The notes beneath the pieces were generated by a model that worked only from the letters and a program-made list of their open reading frames with translations, did not search any database and was not told the DNA's origin. Made by a program: the position numbers and the translations under genes. A DNA stretch of 64,000 bases. Source: Moesziomyces globuligerus. Lineage: Eukaryota; Basidiomycota; Ustilaginomycetes; Ustilaginales; Ustilaginaceae. The stretch is taken from the NCBI GenBank assembly GCA_030849465.1, contig JARVLF010000006.1, forward strand, positions 496,001-560,000. The letters run 5' to 3'. Below are positions 18,134 through 26,658 of the stretch, in pieces (the first letter of the stretch is position 1; each line of letters opens with the position of its first letter).

Positions 18134-19450
18134 ATGGCCGTTGACCCTTTTGAGCCCATTGTCTTTGGCGCTGAAGGCGCAGAGCTGGTGGCGACCGTGA
18201 TCCCATACGGCCTCACGATCCACACGATTGGCACCGAGGAGGGCGAGGACTTCATTGGTGGCCCCGAACACCCGCGCGACCATCAGACTCGAGGCCGAGC
18301 GTTCCTGAACCCGATTATTGGTCGCTTCGCCAACCGTCTTCCCGTGGGCAAGATCGACTACACTTCGGCCAACGGTTATTCGAACCACCTCCAGCTCGAG
18401 GAGTACCGAGGACCCGGCGTTGTGCTTCACGGCGGAGCCGAGGGCGACAAGGAGAATCAGGTTGACAGCATCGTGCAGCACGGTCCCTTTGACAGGTGCT
18501 ACTGGCAGCCTCTGGACACCAAGGACAGCAAGTTCTTCCGCGATGCAGGCTATACTTCGACGAGCAACCCGACTGGCAGGCAGAGCAGCCTCATCTTTGC
18601 AATCGAGTCGCCCGACGGCGACTCTGGATTCCCAGGGCAGCTGCGTGTCGAGACGTTGCTCGCGCTCATTCCTGGCTCGGGCTCGGACAGCGTGATGGGC
18701 AAGTCGGCAGGCAAGCTGCTGGTGCGTTACCGCGCCGCGCTCGCTTCCGAGGGATCCGTGGAGGCGACGCCATTCAACATGACGCACCACTGGGGCTTCA
18801 ATATGTCGGCCTCGAACGAGCAGGCGTGCAAGGCTGAAAACGGCTCGGTGATCGAGCAGATCATCCAGATGTACCCGCCACCTGGCAAGCCGATGTACCA
18901 CCTCGACATCGACCCGGTGATGCTCGCCACAGGCAAGATGAATGTGACGACCGGAGAGCCCGAGACCTTTTCCAGCCCTGGCTCGCACCACTGGGACAGG
19001 AAAGATGGCAAGCGCATTTCGGAGGGCATGCCTGCCAACGGCTACGACGACTACTACCTGTGGGGACCCGATGCGTCGGTTCCTCAGGCGGACGAGATCA
19101 ACAAGATTGCCACCGAGGCTACTAAGCGCATGCGCGTCACCTCCGAGTCGGCCGGCCGCTCCGTGCTCTTCTACTCGAACCAGGTGGGCGTGCAGATGTA
19201 CACGGCCGAAGGTCAACCCGAGCACCCCGCTGATCCGGCCAAGTCGGGTGGTCTGATGAAGCAGGCTCACCGCAAGGGCGGCCAGCCCGACAGCGGCAAC
19301 TTCAAGCGCAGCTTCACCGCGATCGAGTTCGGCGGCCCGCACTGCGGCTTCATGCACGAGAACCTCGCGGACATGGGTGGGCGCGAAGAGGTGCTCGAGA
19401 AGGGCCAGATCTACGACAACTGGGTCGTCTGCGAAGCCTTCCGTAAGTGA
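18134..19450 (+). CDS. Aldose 1-epimerase (galactose mutarotase) family protein
   Basis: A 438-residue cytosolic sugar epimerase-like protein interconverting alpha and beta anomers of hexoses, feeding the Leloir galactose pathway. Seen: VATVIPYGLTIHTI near the N-terminus, NPIIGRFANRLPVGKI (the conserved GRFANRI-type substrate motif) at about residues 59-74, LHGG at about 99, the catalytic-His region MTHHWGFNM at about residue 217, and a C-terminal AIEFGGPH motif at about 397 that should hold the catalytic Glu. It is longer than the usual 330-380 residues because of inserts in the second half (a loop with TWGPDASVPQ-like and HPADPAKSGG sequence). No signal peptide. Family assignment firm, sugar specificity not. 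Confidence 0.88.
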   Translation: MAVDPFEPIVFGAEGAELVATVIPYGLTIHTIGTEEGEDFIGGPEHPRDHQTRGRAFLNPIIGRFANRLPVGKIDYTSANGYSNHLQLEEYRGPGVVLHGGAEGDKENQVDSIVQHGPFDRCYWQPLDTKDSKFFRDAGYTSTSNPTGRQSSLIFAIESPDGDSGFPGQLRVETLLALIPGSGSDSVMGKSAGKLLVRYRAALASEGSVEATPFNMTHHWGFNMSASNEQACKAENGSVIEQIIQMYPPPGKPMYHLDIDPVMLATGKMNVTTGEPETFSSPGSHHWDRKDGKRISEGMPANGYDDYYLWGPDASVPQADEINKIATEATKRMRVTSESAGRSVLFYSNQVGVQMYTAEGQPEHPADPAKSGGLMKQAHRKGGQPDSGNFKRSFTAIEFGGPHCGFMHENLADMGGREEVLEKGQIYDNWVVCEAFRK

Positions 19451-21214
19451 GGCTAGCCGCCAAACGCAATCCCGATCTTTGTCTCCATGTGCGCCCGATT
19501 CGAATTGAGATCAACGTTGCCAGACACACAGCATGTGCGAATGAAGGCGTGGTAGCATACGCCTCAGATCACAGCAGGGGCCAAACTTGAGGCCGAGGCA
19601 GCAGAATGCCGCTGCGTTCTCCGTGGCGGCCGGCGCAGGAACACACCCTTCGTACAGCGCTGCAGCGCGGCCTGCGAAAGAAGATGCGCGGCACTGCCAA
19701 GCACTCATTTCGAGGGTGGCTGCCTCTCAGCGGCAGAGTGGGCTGCAACAACCATGCAACGCAGAGGCTTGAATGGATGGCTTGCAGATGTGTTCGGTGG
19801 CGAACGCGACCTCATGGAAGCAGAGCGCCAGAAATCTTGGCGAGCTGAGACCAAGATCGACGTGGCTTGGGATCTACCGAGACATTTGCCGATCTCCTCT
19901 CTCCAAGGCTTGATAGGTGGCGACGAGCCGAGCAAGTGTGCGAGCTAAGAGCCGGCGGAGGCATTCAAGGGGGTCGCCTTCTCGGACCCCAGATGCAAGG
20001 CCGCAGGGGCAACGACCGAGTTGAATTAATGCTAGGGACCGTCGGCATCGGAGCTCGAAAAATCCGAGCGCGTTGGCAGCCATTCGAAGCTTTGTTCGCT
20101 GCACGGCGGCAGAAAGCTTGCCAGCGAGGCAGATGCAGCTGCTCAAATCGACCACTTTTCACTGTTCGACGTCGGCAAGGCGACAGGACGTTGCAGATCG
20201 TAGCCCAGCTCCTAGAGTATTCGGAGCTCCGTGAGGTGCATCTCCGCCCTCTGCTTTGGCGTTGCAGCGGCACAACAGCTGAGTCGGGCCAGATAGATCC
20301 ACCAATGCAAGGACGTCTCCCGCTCCCAGCGATTGTGTTGCAAGCTGCAGCCGTTGCAACTGAAGCGTTGATGCGCGTTGAAGCCAGCAACGCGTCCGGC
20401 ACTTCCGAGCGTCGTGCTGTTGTCTGCCTTCTGCGCTGCGAGCGCCCGCTTGATGCTGCAGGTTCACGCGCACTGCATCACGGGCTGCTGCGCCTGCGCA
20501 CAGCTTCTCCTACCGAGGCGAGGAACCGCCACTTTGCAAGTTCCTGCAGCGCTGCCGCGTTGCCGTCTTGCCGTTCGGCTGCAGCACGTCGGTGGCTCCA
20601 GATGTTGCCAGCGCAATGGATCGCAGCTACCTTGGACGAGGTGCTCAGAAAGATATGCGCTTCGACTTCTATGTCCCAAGACGTGATCATAGGCGTGAGA
20701 GCCGTGAGAAAGTGCACTCGGAGGCGGTCAAAACTGTAACTTTGCGCTGTGACAAGGCGCCGAGCTTCGAGTGTCGCGCCGCCGCCAGCGGTAGCTTGCT
20801 TCATCTTCGGGCAAGCCGACTGCGCCAAGTCAGCACTTCGCACTCTCCGAGCTTTCCGAAGACGAGGCCGAGCGTCGTCCCTCTTCAACCCGACCTCTTT
20901 CCTCCTTGCTCCCTTCCTCACACATCCTACTCCTCCCTCTTCCCTCCGTCCCGCTCCATCACTCTCCTCTCCCGCGTTTGCGCTTCTCGTTCCGATAGCT
21001 TTGATAGCATCGACGGTCTCTTCGCATCGGCATTCTTCTCCACCACACTCTTCCCAACCCCCTCGTCCACCCCTTCACCCGGTCTCACGGTAGTTTCAAG
21101 TCTTTGACAGACATCACCATCGTTCAGCATCGTCCCCCTCGACTACTGTAGCATCGCCACTCCCCGCTCCTCTGCATCCGTTCTTCCCGAATCACCCCTC
21201 TTGCACCAACCAAC
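19451..21214. other. Long intergenic region upstream of the GH128 gene
   Basis: 1764 bp. The left 1.2 kb has many GCTGCAG/TTGCAG-type words and open frames on both strands, the longest a 290-codon frame at 19867-20739 (+) with no recognisable domain. The right 0.4 kb (about 20870-21214) is strongly pyrimidine-rich on the + strand (CTCCCTCTTCCC-like), which suggests the core promoter and 5' leader of the secreted glucanase. No gene is supported. Confidence 0.45.
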
Positions 21215-22387
21215 ATGCTCGTCCTCAACCACAAACTCATCCTGCTCGCCGTGTTGGTGCTGGCCATGTTCTTGAGCAACGTCGAGTCCGTCGAAGCCAA
21301 GAAGCAGTGCCGTGCCAAGCACCCAAAGCACTCCAAGCACCACAAGGGCCAGCACCACGCCTCGGCTTCGGCTGCTAGCGGTGCCCAGTCCGGCTCCCAC
21401 TCGGAAGCCACCTCTCCATCCGGCTCGTCCTCCGGTGCTTCGTCGGGTTCCTCCGCCTCGTCTGGCTCCGACTCAGGCTCGGCCTCGTCCAGCTCGGGCT
21501 CGAGCTCGAGCTCTTCGTCTTCGTCCGACTCTTCCTCCTCGTCCTCGTCTTCGTCGTCTTCGTCGTCTTCCTCTTCGTCGAGCATCTCGATCTCTGGCTT
21601 CTCTCCTCCTCTTGGTAAGGCAGGTGTCGCTGGCGGCAACTCGCTCAAGTGGGTCCACCAGGCTCTCGGATGGTACTATGACTGGACGCCCAACCCGGAC
21701 AACCCGAACCGCGGCGACATCCTCGCCGTTCCCATGCTCTGGGGTCTCGGTCGCGTCGACCACGATGACGATTGGCAGCGCTTCGACGCTTTCAAGAAGC
21801 TCAAGCCCGGCTCGGCGCCCTTTGTCATGGGCTTCAACGAGCCCGACTTTGCCGGTAGCGGCTCTTCGGGTGTGATCCCCGTCGAGGAAGCCGCCGCTGC
21901 CTGGGAGCAGTACATCGCCCCCCATGGCCACGCCGGCGCCAAGCTCATCTCGCCCAGCATGGCCATGCAGAAGGACGAGAAGTGGCTCGCGCCCTTCCTC
22001 AAGGCCGTCAAGACCCAGCCCGACATCATCGCCGTCCACATCTTCCAGGACAACATGGAGGGCGTCAAGGGTGTTCTCGACCACTTCGCCACGTATGGCA
22101 AGCCGCTTTGGATCACCGAGTTCGCTGTGATCGACTATCAGCACGGACCTCCCATCTACAGCGATCAGGACAAGGTCAACTCGATGCTCAAGCAGATGGT
22201 CGACCTCTTCGAGAGCGATAGCCGTGTTGCCGCCTACTCGGTCTCGGACGCCAACAACGGCCCCTACGGCGACCTCACACCCAACCAGGCCGGCCAGAGC
22301 CTCAGCACCACCGGCAAGTCGTACCTCGCCTCGGTCGAGCAGGCCACCGGCAAGAAGCGCCGCAGCTTGATCCCCGTCCGCAAGTAG
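21215..22387 (+). CDS. Secreted GH128 endo-beta-1,3-glucanase-like protein (Asl1 type) with poly-Ser linker
   Basis: A 390-residue secreted protein. Residues 1-28 are a signal peptide (hydrophobic LILLAVLVLAMFL, cleavage near VEA). A His/Lys-rich patch follows (about 30-50), then a Ser-dominated linker of roughly 75 residues, probably O-mannosylated. The catalytic domain from about 130 to 375 matches the Asl1-like glycosyl hydrolase family (GH128): LGWYYDWTP, LAVPMLWG, FVMGFNEPD with the acid/base Glu at about 208, and PLWITEFAV with the nucleophile Glu at about 301. The C-terminus ends in a basic KKRRSLIPVRK tail. The family acts on fungal beta-1,3-glucan, so a role in own-wall remodelling is the likeliest. 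Intronless. Confidence 0.9.
   Translation: MLVLNHKLILLAVLVLAMFLSNVESVEAKKQCRAKHPKHSKHHKGQHHASASAASGAQSGSHSEATSPSGSSSGASSGSSASSGSDSGSASSSSGSSSSSSSSSDSSSSSSSSSSSSSSSSSSISISGFSPPLGKAGVAGGNSLKWVHQALGWYYDWTPNPDNPNRGDILAVPMLWGLGRVDHDDDWQRFDAFKKLKPGSAPFVMGFNEPDFAGSGSSGVIPVEEAAAAWEQYIAPHGHAGAKLISPSMAMQKDEKWLAPFLKAVKTQPDIIAVHIFQDNMEGVKGVLDHFATYGKPLWITEFAVIDYQHGPPIYSDQDKVNSMLKQMVDLFESDSRVAAYSVSDANNGPYGDLTPNQAGQSLSTTGKSYLASVEQATGKKRRSLIPVRK
21410..21595 (+). repeat. Low-complexity Ser-codon repeat
   Basis: Imperfect TCG/TCC/TCT and AGC runs in the GH128 gene encoding the Ser-rich linker. Codons are mixed rather than a single trinucleotide, so the amino-acid bias is selected or old rather than a fresh microsatellite expansion. 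Confidence 0.7.
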
Positions 22388-22976
22388 ATGCACACCAGAG
22401 CATGCTGCTTCGTCTCGTCGCGCCCCACTTCAGAATGACAGGCGCAGTCTGAAGCTTGCCGGGATTGCACGCGTCACTCTTGTATCCTCTCTTTTCTTTT
22501 TCTTTCGGTTTTACTGCTTGTCATTTCATTCTCCTGGTGTGCGGGCGGGTCTGGCATCCGCCCCGCCAGCGATGTGGGAATCTTGACGATTGCCCAACGT
22601 AACGACTCCGAGTGTCAGCATGCCGATTTAAGCCAGCGGAAAGTGTGAATAGGTCTGCGCTGCGGGACAGCGGCAATCTTCGAGCTGTCTTTTACCGAGG
22701 CGCTGAATAGTTGCGACGTCCCTCCTGTCATGAGCAAGCCTAGGTCAGCGCCAACGCAGCCAAGAAGCAGCGACGAAGGAGTCCGTTCCGTCTGCCTTCT
22801 GCTCACTCTTCCAGCCTTCCAGCGTTTGACGTCGGGCCCAATTGCCAGAGCCGCGAGCGCAAATTAGGATCTGTGCAGGCCTGACAGACGATGATACTGC
22901 AAGAATCAAGACAGCTGCATGAAACGAAGACATCCGATCGATTACAAGTGCGCGCATGAGAGGACCTCATCATCGA
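22388..22976. other. Convergent 3' spacer (GH128 / ERV2)
   Basis: 589 bp between convergent stops, with a T/C-rich stretch at about 22480-22530 (CTCTTTTCTTTTTCTTTC) just after the glucanase, likely within its 3' UTR. Nothing else is visible. Confidence 0.4.
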
Positions 22977-23843
22977 CTAAGTGAAAGGCGTGACGTTCTG
23001 TGTTGTTGTTGTTGGTGGTGGTGGTGGTGGTGGGTGTGCTGTGGAAGTAGCGTTGTTTGAAGAAGTTGGATCGTCGCCGCAGCCGCAGTCGTAGGTGCTG
23101 TCGAGAGTGTCGCAGGGGAACTCGGGCTTCCCGAGGCTTTTGTTGACCTCGTTATGGATGGAGCAGAGCCAGAGGCTTGCTGACTTGCGCGAGCCGACCT
23201 GGGGTGGGATCTCGTTGAGGAGCTGCTGGAAGTGGTGAGCGCATTCGCCGCACGGATAGAGCTGAGCAAAGTTCTGCAGAAAAGTGAGGAGCGTCTCCGA
23301 CTCGGCTTTGGTAGGCTTGTCGGGAAAACGCAGCGTCATGGTATGCAGAAAGTGCCACGTCGATCTTCCCAGTGCTGCCTTTGCCGTGGCATTGCCCATC
23401 TTGGGCATGATGACACCTTGGACGCGTTCGACGTCCTTAGCCGCTGTTGTTGCAGGCTTCGCCTTAGGCTTCGCCTTCGGATCTTGAACTGCGTCTGGCT
23501 GATCTGACTTGCTGGTGGACGAGGAGGTCGTCGGTCTCCAGTGGTCGATGAAGCCCTTGACCTGGTCTTCGACCTTGTGCACTCCGCTGCCGACGTTGGC
23601 CGTCGCATCGTGCCAGTTCCAGCCGTTCCACAGATGCGACTGTTCGGCACCTTTTCCCTGCGAGACCTGCGCAAGCGTGTTGGCATCTCCCTGAGCCGAT
23701 TTGAGGATCGAGTCGGACGAGTAGGCCAGCCCTGTCTGTGGGTCGATGAGCACCGGATGCGCCGGATGCGAGAGGTACAGAAACGACGGGATCAGCAGAA
23801 TCATCCCGGCCAGCAGCACGAGCTGGAAGAACCTCGACACCAT
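22977..23843 (-). CDS. ERV2: ER FAD-linked sulfhydryl oxidase Erv2
   Basis: A 288-residue Erv1/Alr-domain oxidase that passes electrons from protein thiols or PDI to oxygen, making disulfides. Seen: a signal-anchor (VLLAGMILLIPSFLYLS) at residues 7-25, a Ser/Thr/Lys-rich stem, then the Erv core from about residue 150: LGRSTWHFLHTMTLRFPDKPT, the active-site YPCGECAHHF (CxxC) at about residue 196, the FAD-binding LWLCSIHNEVNKSLGK, and a C-terminal FPCDTLDSTYDCGCG. The CxC in that tail is the shuttle pair expected of Erv2, which with the N-terminal anchor argues for the ER and not the mitochondrial Erv1. The extreme C-terminus is a poly-Pro/Thr run. Start at MVSRFF; an upstream in-frame start (23939) is less likely. 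Confidence 0.93.
   Translation of the reverse strand: MVSRFFQLVLLAGMILLIPSFLYLSHPAHPVLIDPQTGLAYSSDSILKSAQGDANTLAQVSQGKGAEQSHLWNGWNWHDATANVGSGVHKVEDQVKGFIDHWRPTTSSSTSKSDQPDAVQDPKAKPKAKPATTAAKDVERVQGVIMPKMGNATAKAALGRSTWHFLHTMTLRFPDKPTKAESETLLTFLQNFAQLYPCGECAHHFQQLLNEIPPQVGSRKSASLWLCSIHNEVNKSLGKPEFPCDTLDSTYDCGCGDDPTSSNNATSTAHPPPPPPPTTTTQNVTPFT
23002..23033 (+). repeat. GTT/GGT trinucleotide repeat in ERV2
   Basis: Several GTT units followed by about seven GGT units on the + strand, encoding the Pro/Thr run at the ERV2 C-terminus. A likely length-variable site between strains. Confidence 0.6.
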
Positions 23844-24268
23844 CTTGGCGTCCTCTCTCCTGCGCGGAGACGCTGGCGTGTATCTCCGAGTGTGTTGGAT
23901 CCCGGTCGAGATGGTGGTGGCAGCGCAACGTGGCAGCACCTCCGTTGTCAGAGTCTGATCCGACTTCCGACCTGCACAGGGACCCTTGCATGAGGGCCAG
24001 GCTTGGCAATAAAATGAGAATGTCTAGCGAGACGACGTAACAACTTTGCGCTTTCGCCCATGTGGAGGATTCGTGCCGAAGGAGGCGCGCCAAGCCTAAT
24101 CCTGCCGCAACGCGTGCATGTGCCGCGTCGGCCAACTCCGAGGTTTCAATCTCCGTCGTCAGCGCATTCCCTGGACAGCTCACGGTCAACAGCGTCAAAG
24201 CAAGCTTGCTGTCAGATGTGCGCATCGAGAAGTGGTATATTGGTGTTGAGCAGCAGCTGAGGTGTGCG
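23844..24268. other. Intergenic, ERV2 promoter and LACTB2 3' flank
   Basis: 425 bp between two minus-strand genes. I looked for a TGACGTG-type UPR element upstream of ERV2 and did not find one. No gene is supported. Confidence 0.4.
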
Positions 24269-25612
24269 TCATAAGTGCTGGTGGTTGGATGCACCTGGCT
24301 GGGGGGCGGGGGACTGGATCAAGGCCCAGTCGAGTTCCATGGCTTCGATCCACTCGTGGTCGCTCTGTGGCAAGGGCGGGCAGTTGCCAACATCCGCCGC
24401 TGCCTCTGCAGAAGCCCTGCGGGCGAAGGATGTAGACTGGAGACATCGAACTCGAGACGACTTGCCCTGCTCGGCGTCGGGCGAGGAGAGCGTGCGAAGG
24501 TGAAGATAGAGACCGCGCGCAGCGGCCGGGAACAGATTCTCCGGATAGTTCGAGTACAGCTTGAGCACCATCTGGCGGATCTTCCACGGCGCGCCGAGCT
24601 GATACTCGACTCCGCCCACCGTCGCGGCCGAGGCCGCGCTCGCCAAGCTGTCATCCGGCGAGGTCCTCAGCAAAGCCACGACTTGCTCCTCGCGCTCGAG
24701 GCGGTGGTCCAAATACTGCTTGAGCATCTTGCGTCCCTGCTCGACTACAGGACCGTGCGCTGGGTAAAGTCGATTCTCTGTCGCAGAAGTCGCTTCCGCC
24801 TGCGTGTCGGATAGAGAAGGTCCGAGCTCCTCGAGCACGCGAGAGCACTTGCGCAAACTCGACATGTAGGCGGTGAGGTCTTCAAAGACGGTGGTCCCCT
24901 GGCCTAGGACGTGGTCACCCGTGAGCAGCGTCTTCTCCTCGTTGAGCACGAGGCAGATGTGGTCGGCGGTGTGGCCAGGCGTGTGAAGGACGCGCAGCGA
25001 GGACGTCTCGTTGGGGCCGGCTACTTGGATGACGGACCCCTCCTGAAGCGGCCATAGCGGCGAGGCAGGGTCGCCTGCCTCTGTGCAGGGAACGAATGAG
25101 CCTTTAGGAAGGCCGTGCAGCATCTTGATGAGCTCTGGGTCGGATTCGGGGTCGAGCAGCTTGTGTATGCGAGGAGCCGGCAACGTCACTGTGGCTTCAG
25201 CTCGGAGCTTGGAAAGGAGGGTCAGGATGGATGGAAGACCGCCGACGTGATCGTGATGCTTGTGTGTGAGGACGATGTCGGAGATCCACGAAGTGATCTC
25301 GTCCTCGTCGTCATCGTCGTCCTCTTCCATGGCGTCATCGCGTGAGCGGGCGGCGCTCTTCGAGCCAAGGTCGCCGTCGACGGATCCCTTGAGTGCGCGC
25401 TCGAGCAATGGGATGTAGGCTTCGGTGCCCTCGCCAGTGTCGACCAGGATCGAAGGTCGAGACTCGAGCTTGGAGGCAGCGACGGGCGGCGTCGAGACGA
25501 GATAGGTGTTGGTGCCAGCGAGCGTGTACGGACCCGGGTTTTGGCCGAGGATGCGCACGACGCGGCTCGAAAGCCTAAGAAGGTCCTCGACTGTTTTCCG
25601 TGCCTCTGCCAT
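24269..25612 (-). CDS. Metallo-beta-lactamase fold hydrolase, LACTB2-like
   Basis: A 447-residue protein of the LACTB2 branch of metallo-beta-lactamase enzymes; the animal member is a mitochondrial endoribonuclease. Seen: the family start RILGQNPGPYTLAGTNTYLV, the metal motif THKHHDHVGG (HxHxDH) at about residues 113-122, LHTPGHTADHICLVL, LLTGDHVLGQGTTVFEDL with the bridging Asp, and LYPAHGPVVEQG, all in order. A Glu/Asp run (EEDDDDDEDE) sits just before the metal motif as an insertion. The winged-helix-like tail has HREREEQVV-type sequence. The C-terminal 70 residues are not conserved. No clear presequence, so location is uncertain. Ancient fungal polyketide-associated thioesterases share this fold, but no PKS is nearby. 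Confidence 0.88.
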   Translation of the reverse strand: MAEARKTVEDLLRLSSRVVRILGQNPGPYTLAGTNTYLVSTPPVAASKLESRPSILVDTGEGTEAYIPLLERALKGSVDGDLGSKSAARSRDDAMEEDDDDDEDEITSWISDIVLTHKHHDHVGGLPSILTLLSKLRAEATVTLPAPRIHKLLDPESDPELIKMLHGLPKGSFVPCTEAGDPASPLWPLQEGSVIQVAGPNETSSLRVLHTPGHTADHICLVLNEEKTLLTGDHVLGQGTTVFEDLTAYMSSLRKCSRVLEELGPSLSDTQAEATSATENRLYPAHGPVVEQGRKMLKQYLDHRLEREEQVVALLRTSPDDSLASAASAATVGGVEYQLGAPWKIRQMVLKLYSNYPENLFPAAARGLYLHLRTLSSPDAEQGKSSRVRCLQSTSFARRASAEAAADVGNCPPLPQSDHEWIEAMELDWALIQSPAPQPGASNHQHL

Positions 25613-26658
25613 GGATGATGTCGCGTGATGACGAGATGGAGGAGAAGTCGAGAGAAAGCGACGAAGGGTTGGCTGGCAAGGGACGGGGCCTCGTCAAAGT
25701 CGAGCCAGACTGGGGACCGGCATGTCGTTGGAGGGACCGGCAATGGGCAAAGCCAGCATGTGGTGCGCGGCATCCATGCCGATCCGGTGGAGGAGGCTTG
25801 AGCTGGCGCTTGACGCGTTGGATGCAACCCCACCAACCCACACGGCACATGCTGAAATTGCACGCAGGGCTCGGCAGCGGCACATCTGCACGACCACGGG
25901 CCAAAATCGCAAAATGCCAAGCAAAAACGGCGGCCGACGCTAGCCGGCGATCCCAGCTCCGATGTCGGCACGGAGCTCAAAGGGGACTTTGTGCTGCCTG
26001 TTGGAGAAATGAAAGGCTCCAAAAAGCTTCATTTCGGTTGGCTCAACCAGCCGACCCCTTTGGCCGACCGCTGACAGCTGACGTCCACACACTGTCCTGC
26101 AGGCCTGAGTGGGTCCGCGCGCGCTTCCCTCGGCTTGGTCGAACACGGCGAAAACGTCGGCGGCCCTAGCTCGGCGCTTGAATGGTTTTACCAGCTTGCC
26201 GACGGCTGCGGCGCACAGACTCGCAGACTGTAGATTGCCCACGCCAAATGTGCGGCTTTTCGAGGCCCTTGTTTGCGCGCTCGAATGCCCTCAATTGCCG
26301 CTCTATGTGTCTGAGGAGCGTCTCGATGCGCCATGCCAGCGTTGAGACAACAGGCAGGCTCTGAGTTGCCGACGACTATGAGCCACTCAATCTAGCGCCC
26401 AGACTGCCAGGAGGGCCACACGGAAGGCCAACCCTGTCAGAGCGGGACGAATGGTGCTGCCAACAGGTTTGTCAAACGATGTAGCCTAACACAGTTTAAC
26501 TACGTTTTTGCGCAGGTGTGGAGGTGTGGCTCCGCGCACCGAACAAACCGAAATCTGCACTTTGCCATACCGTCTCCCGTCTTTCCTCCACCGCCCGTAT
26601 CCATCGACCGACATTCTTCCACTCGAATTGGACGAGTGAAGCGTTCGCTTGCCGCAAG
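25613..26658. other. Divergent promoter region (LACTB2-like / asteroid)
   Basis: 1046 bp between divergent starts. Frames of up to about 190 codons cross it without domain matches. The last 140 bp before the asteroid start are pyrimidine-rich and hold an in-frame open stretch without an ATG before 26659. No gene is supported. Confidence 0.4.

Noticed and set aside
17999..19357. A 452-codon minus-strand frame opposite the aldose epimerase
   Set aside because: Mirror of the epimerase coding sequence. No family motif.
24269..25612. Reading the metallo-beta-lactamase gene as part of a polyketide cluster
   Set aside because: Polyketide thioesterases share this fold, but there is no PKS, NRPS or tailoring gene set nearby, and the LACTB2-type motifs fit a housekeeping enzyme.
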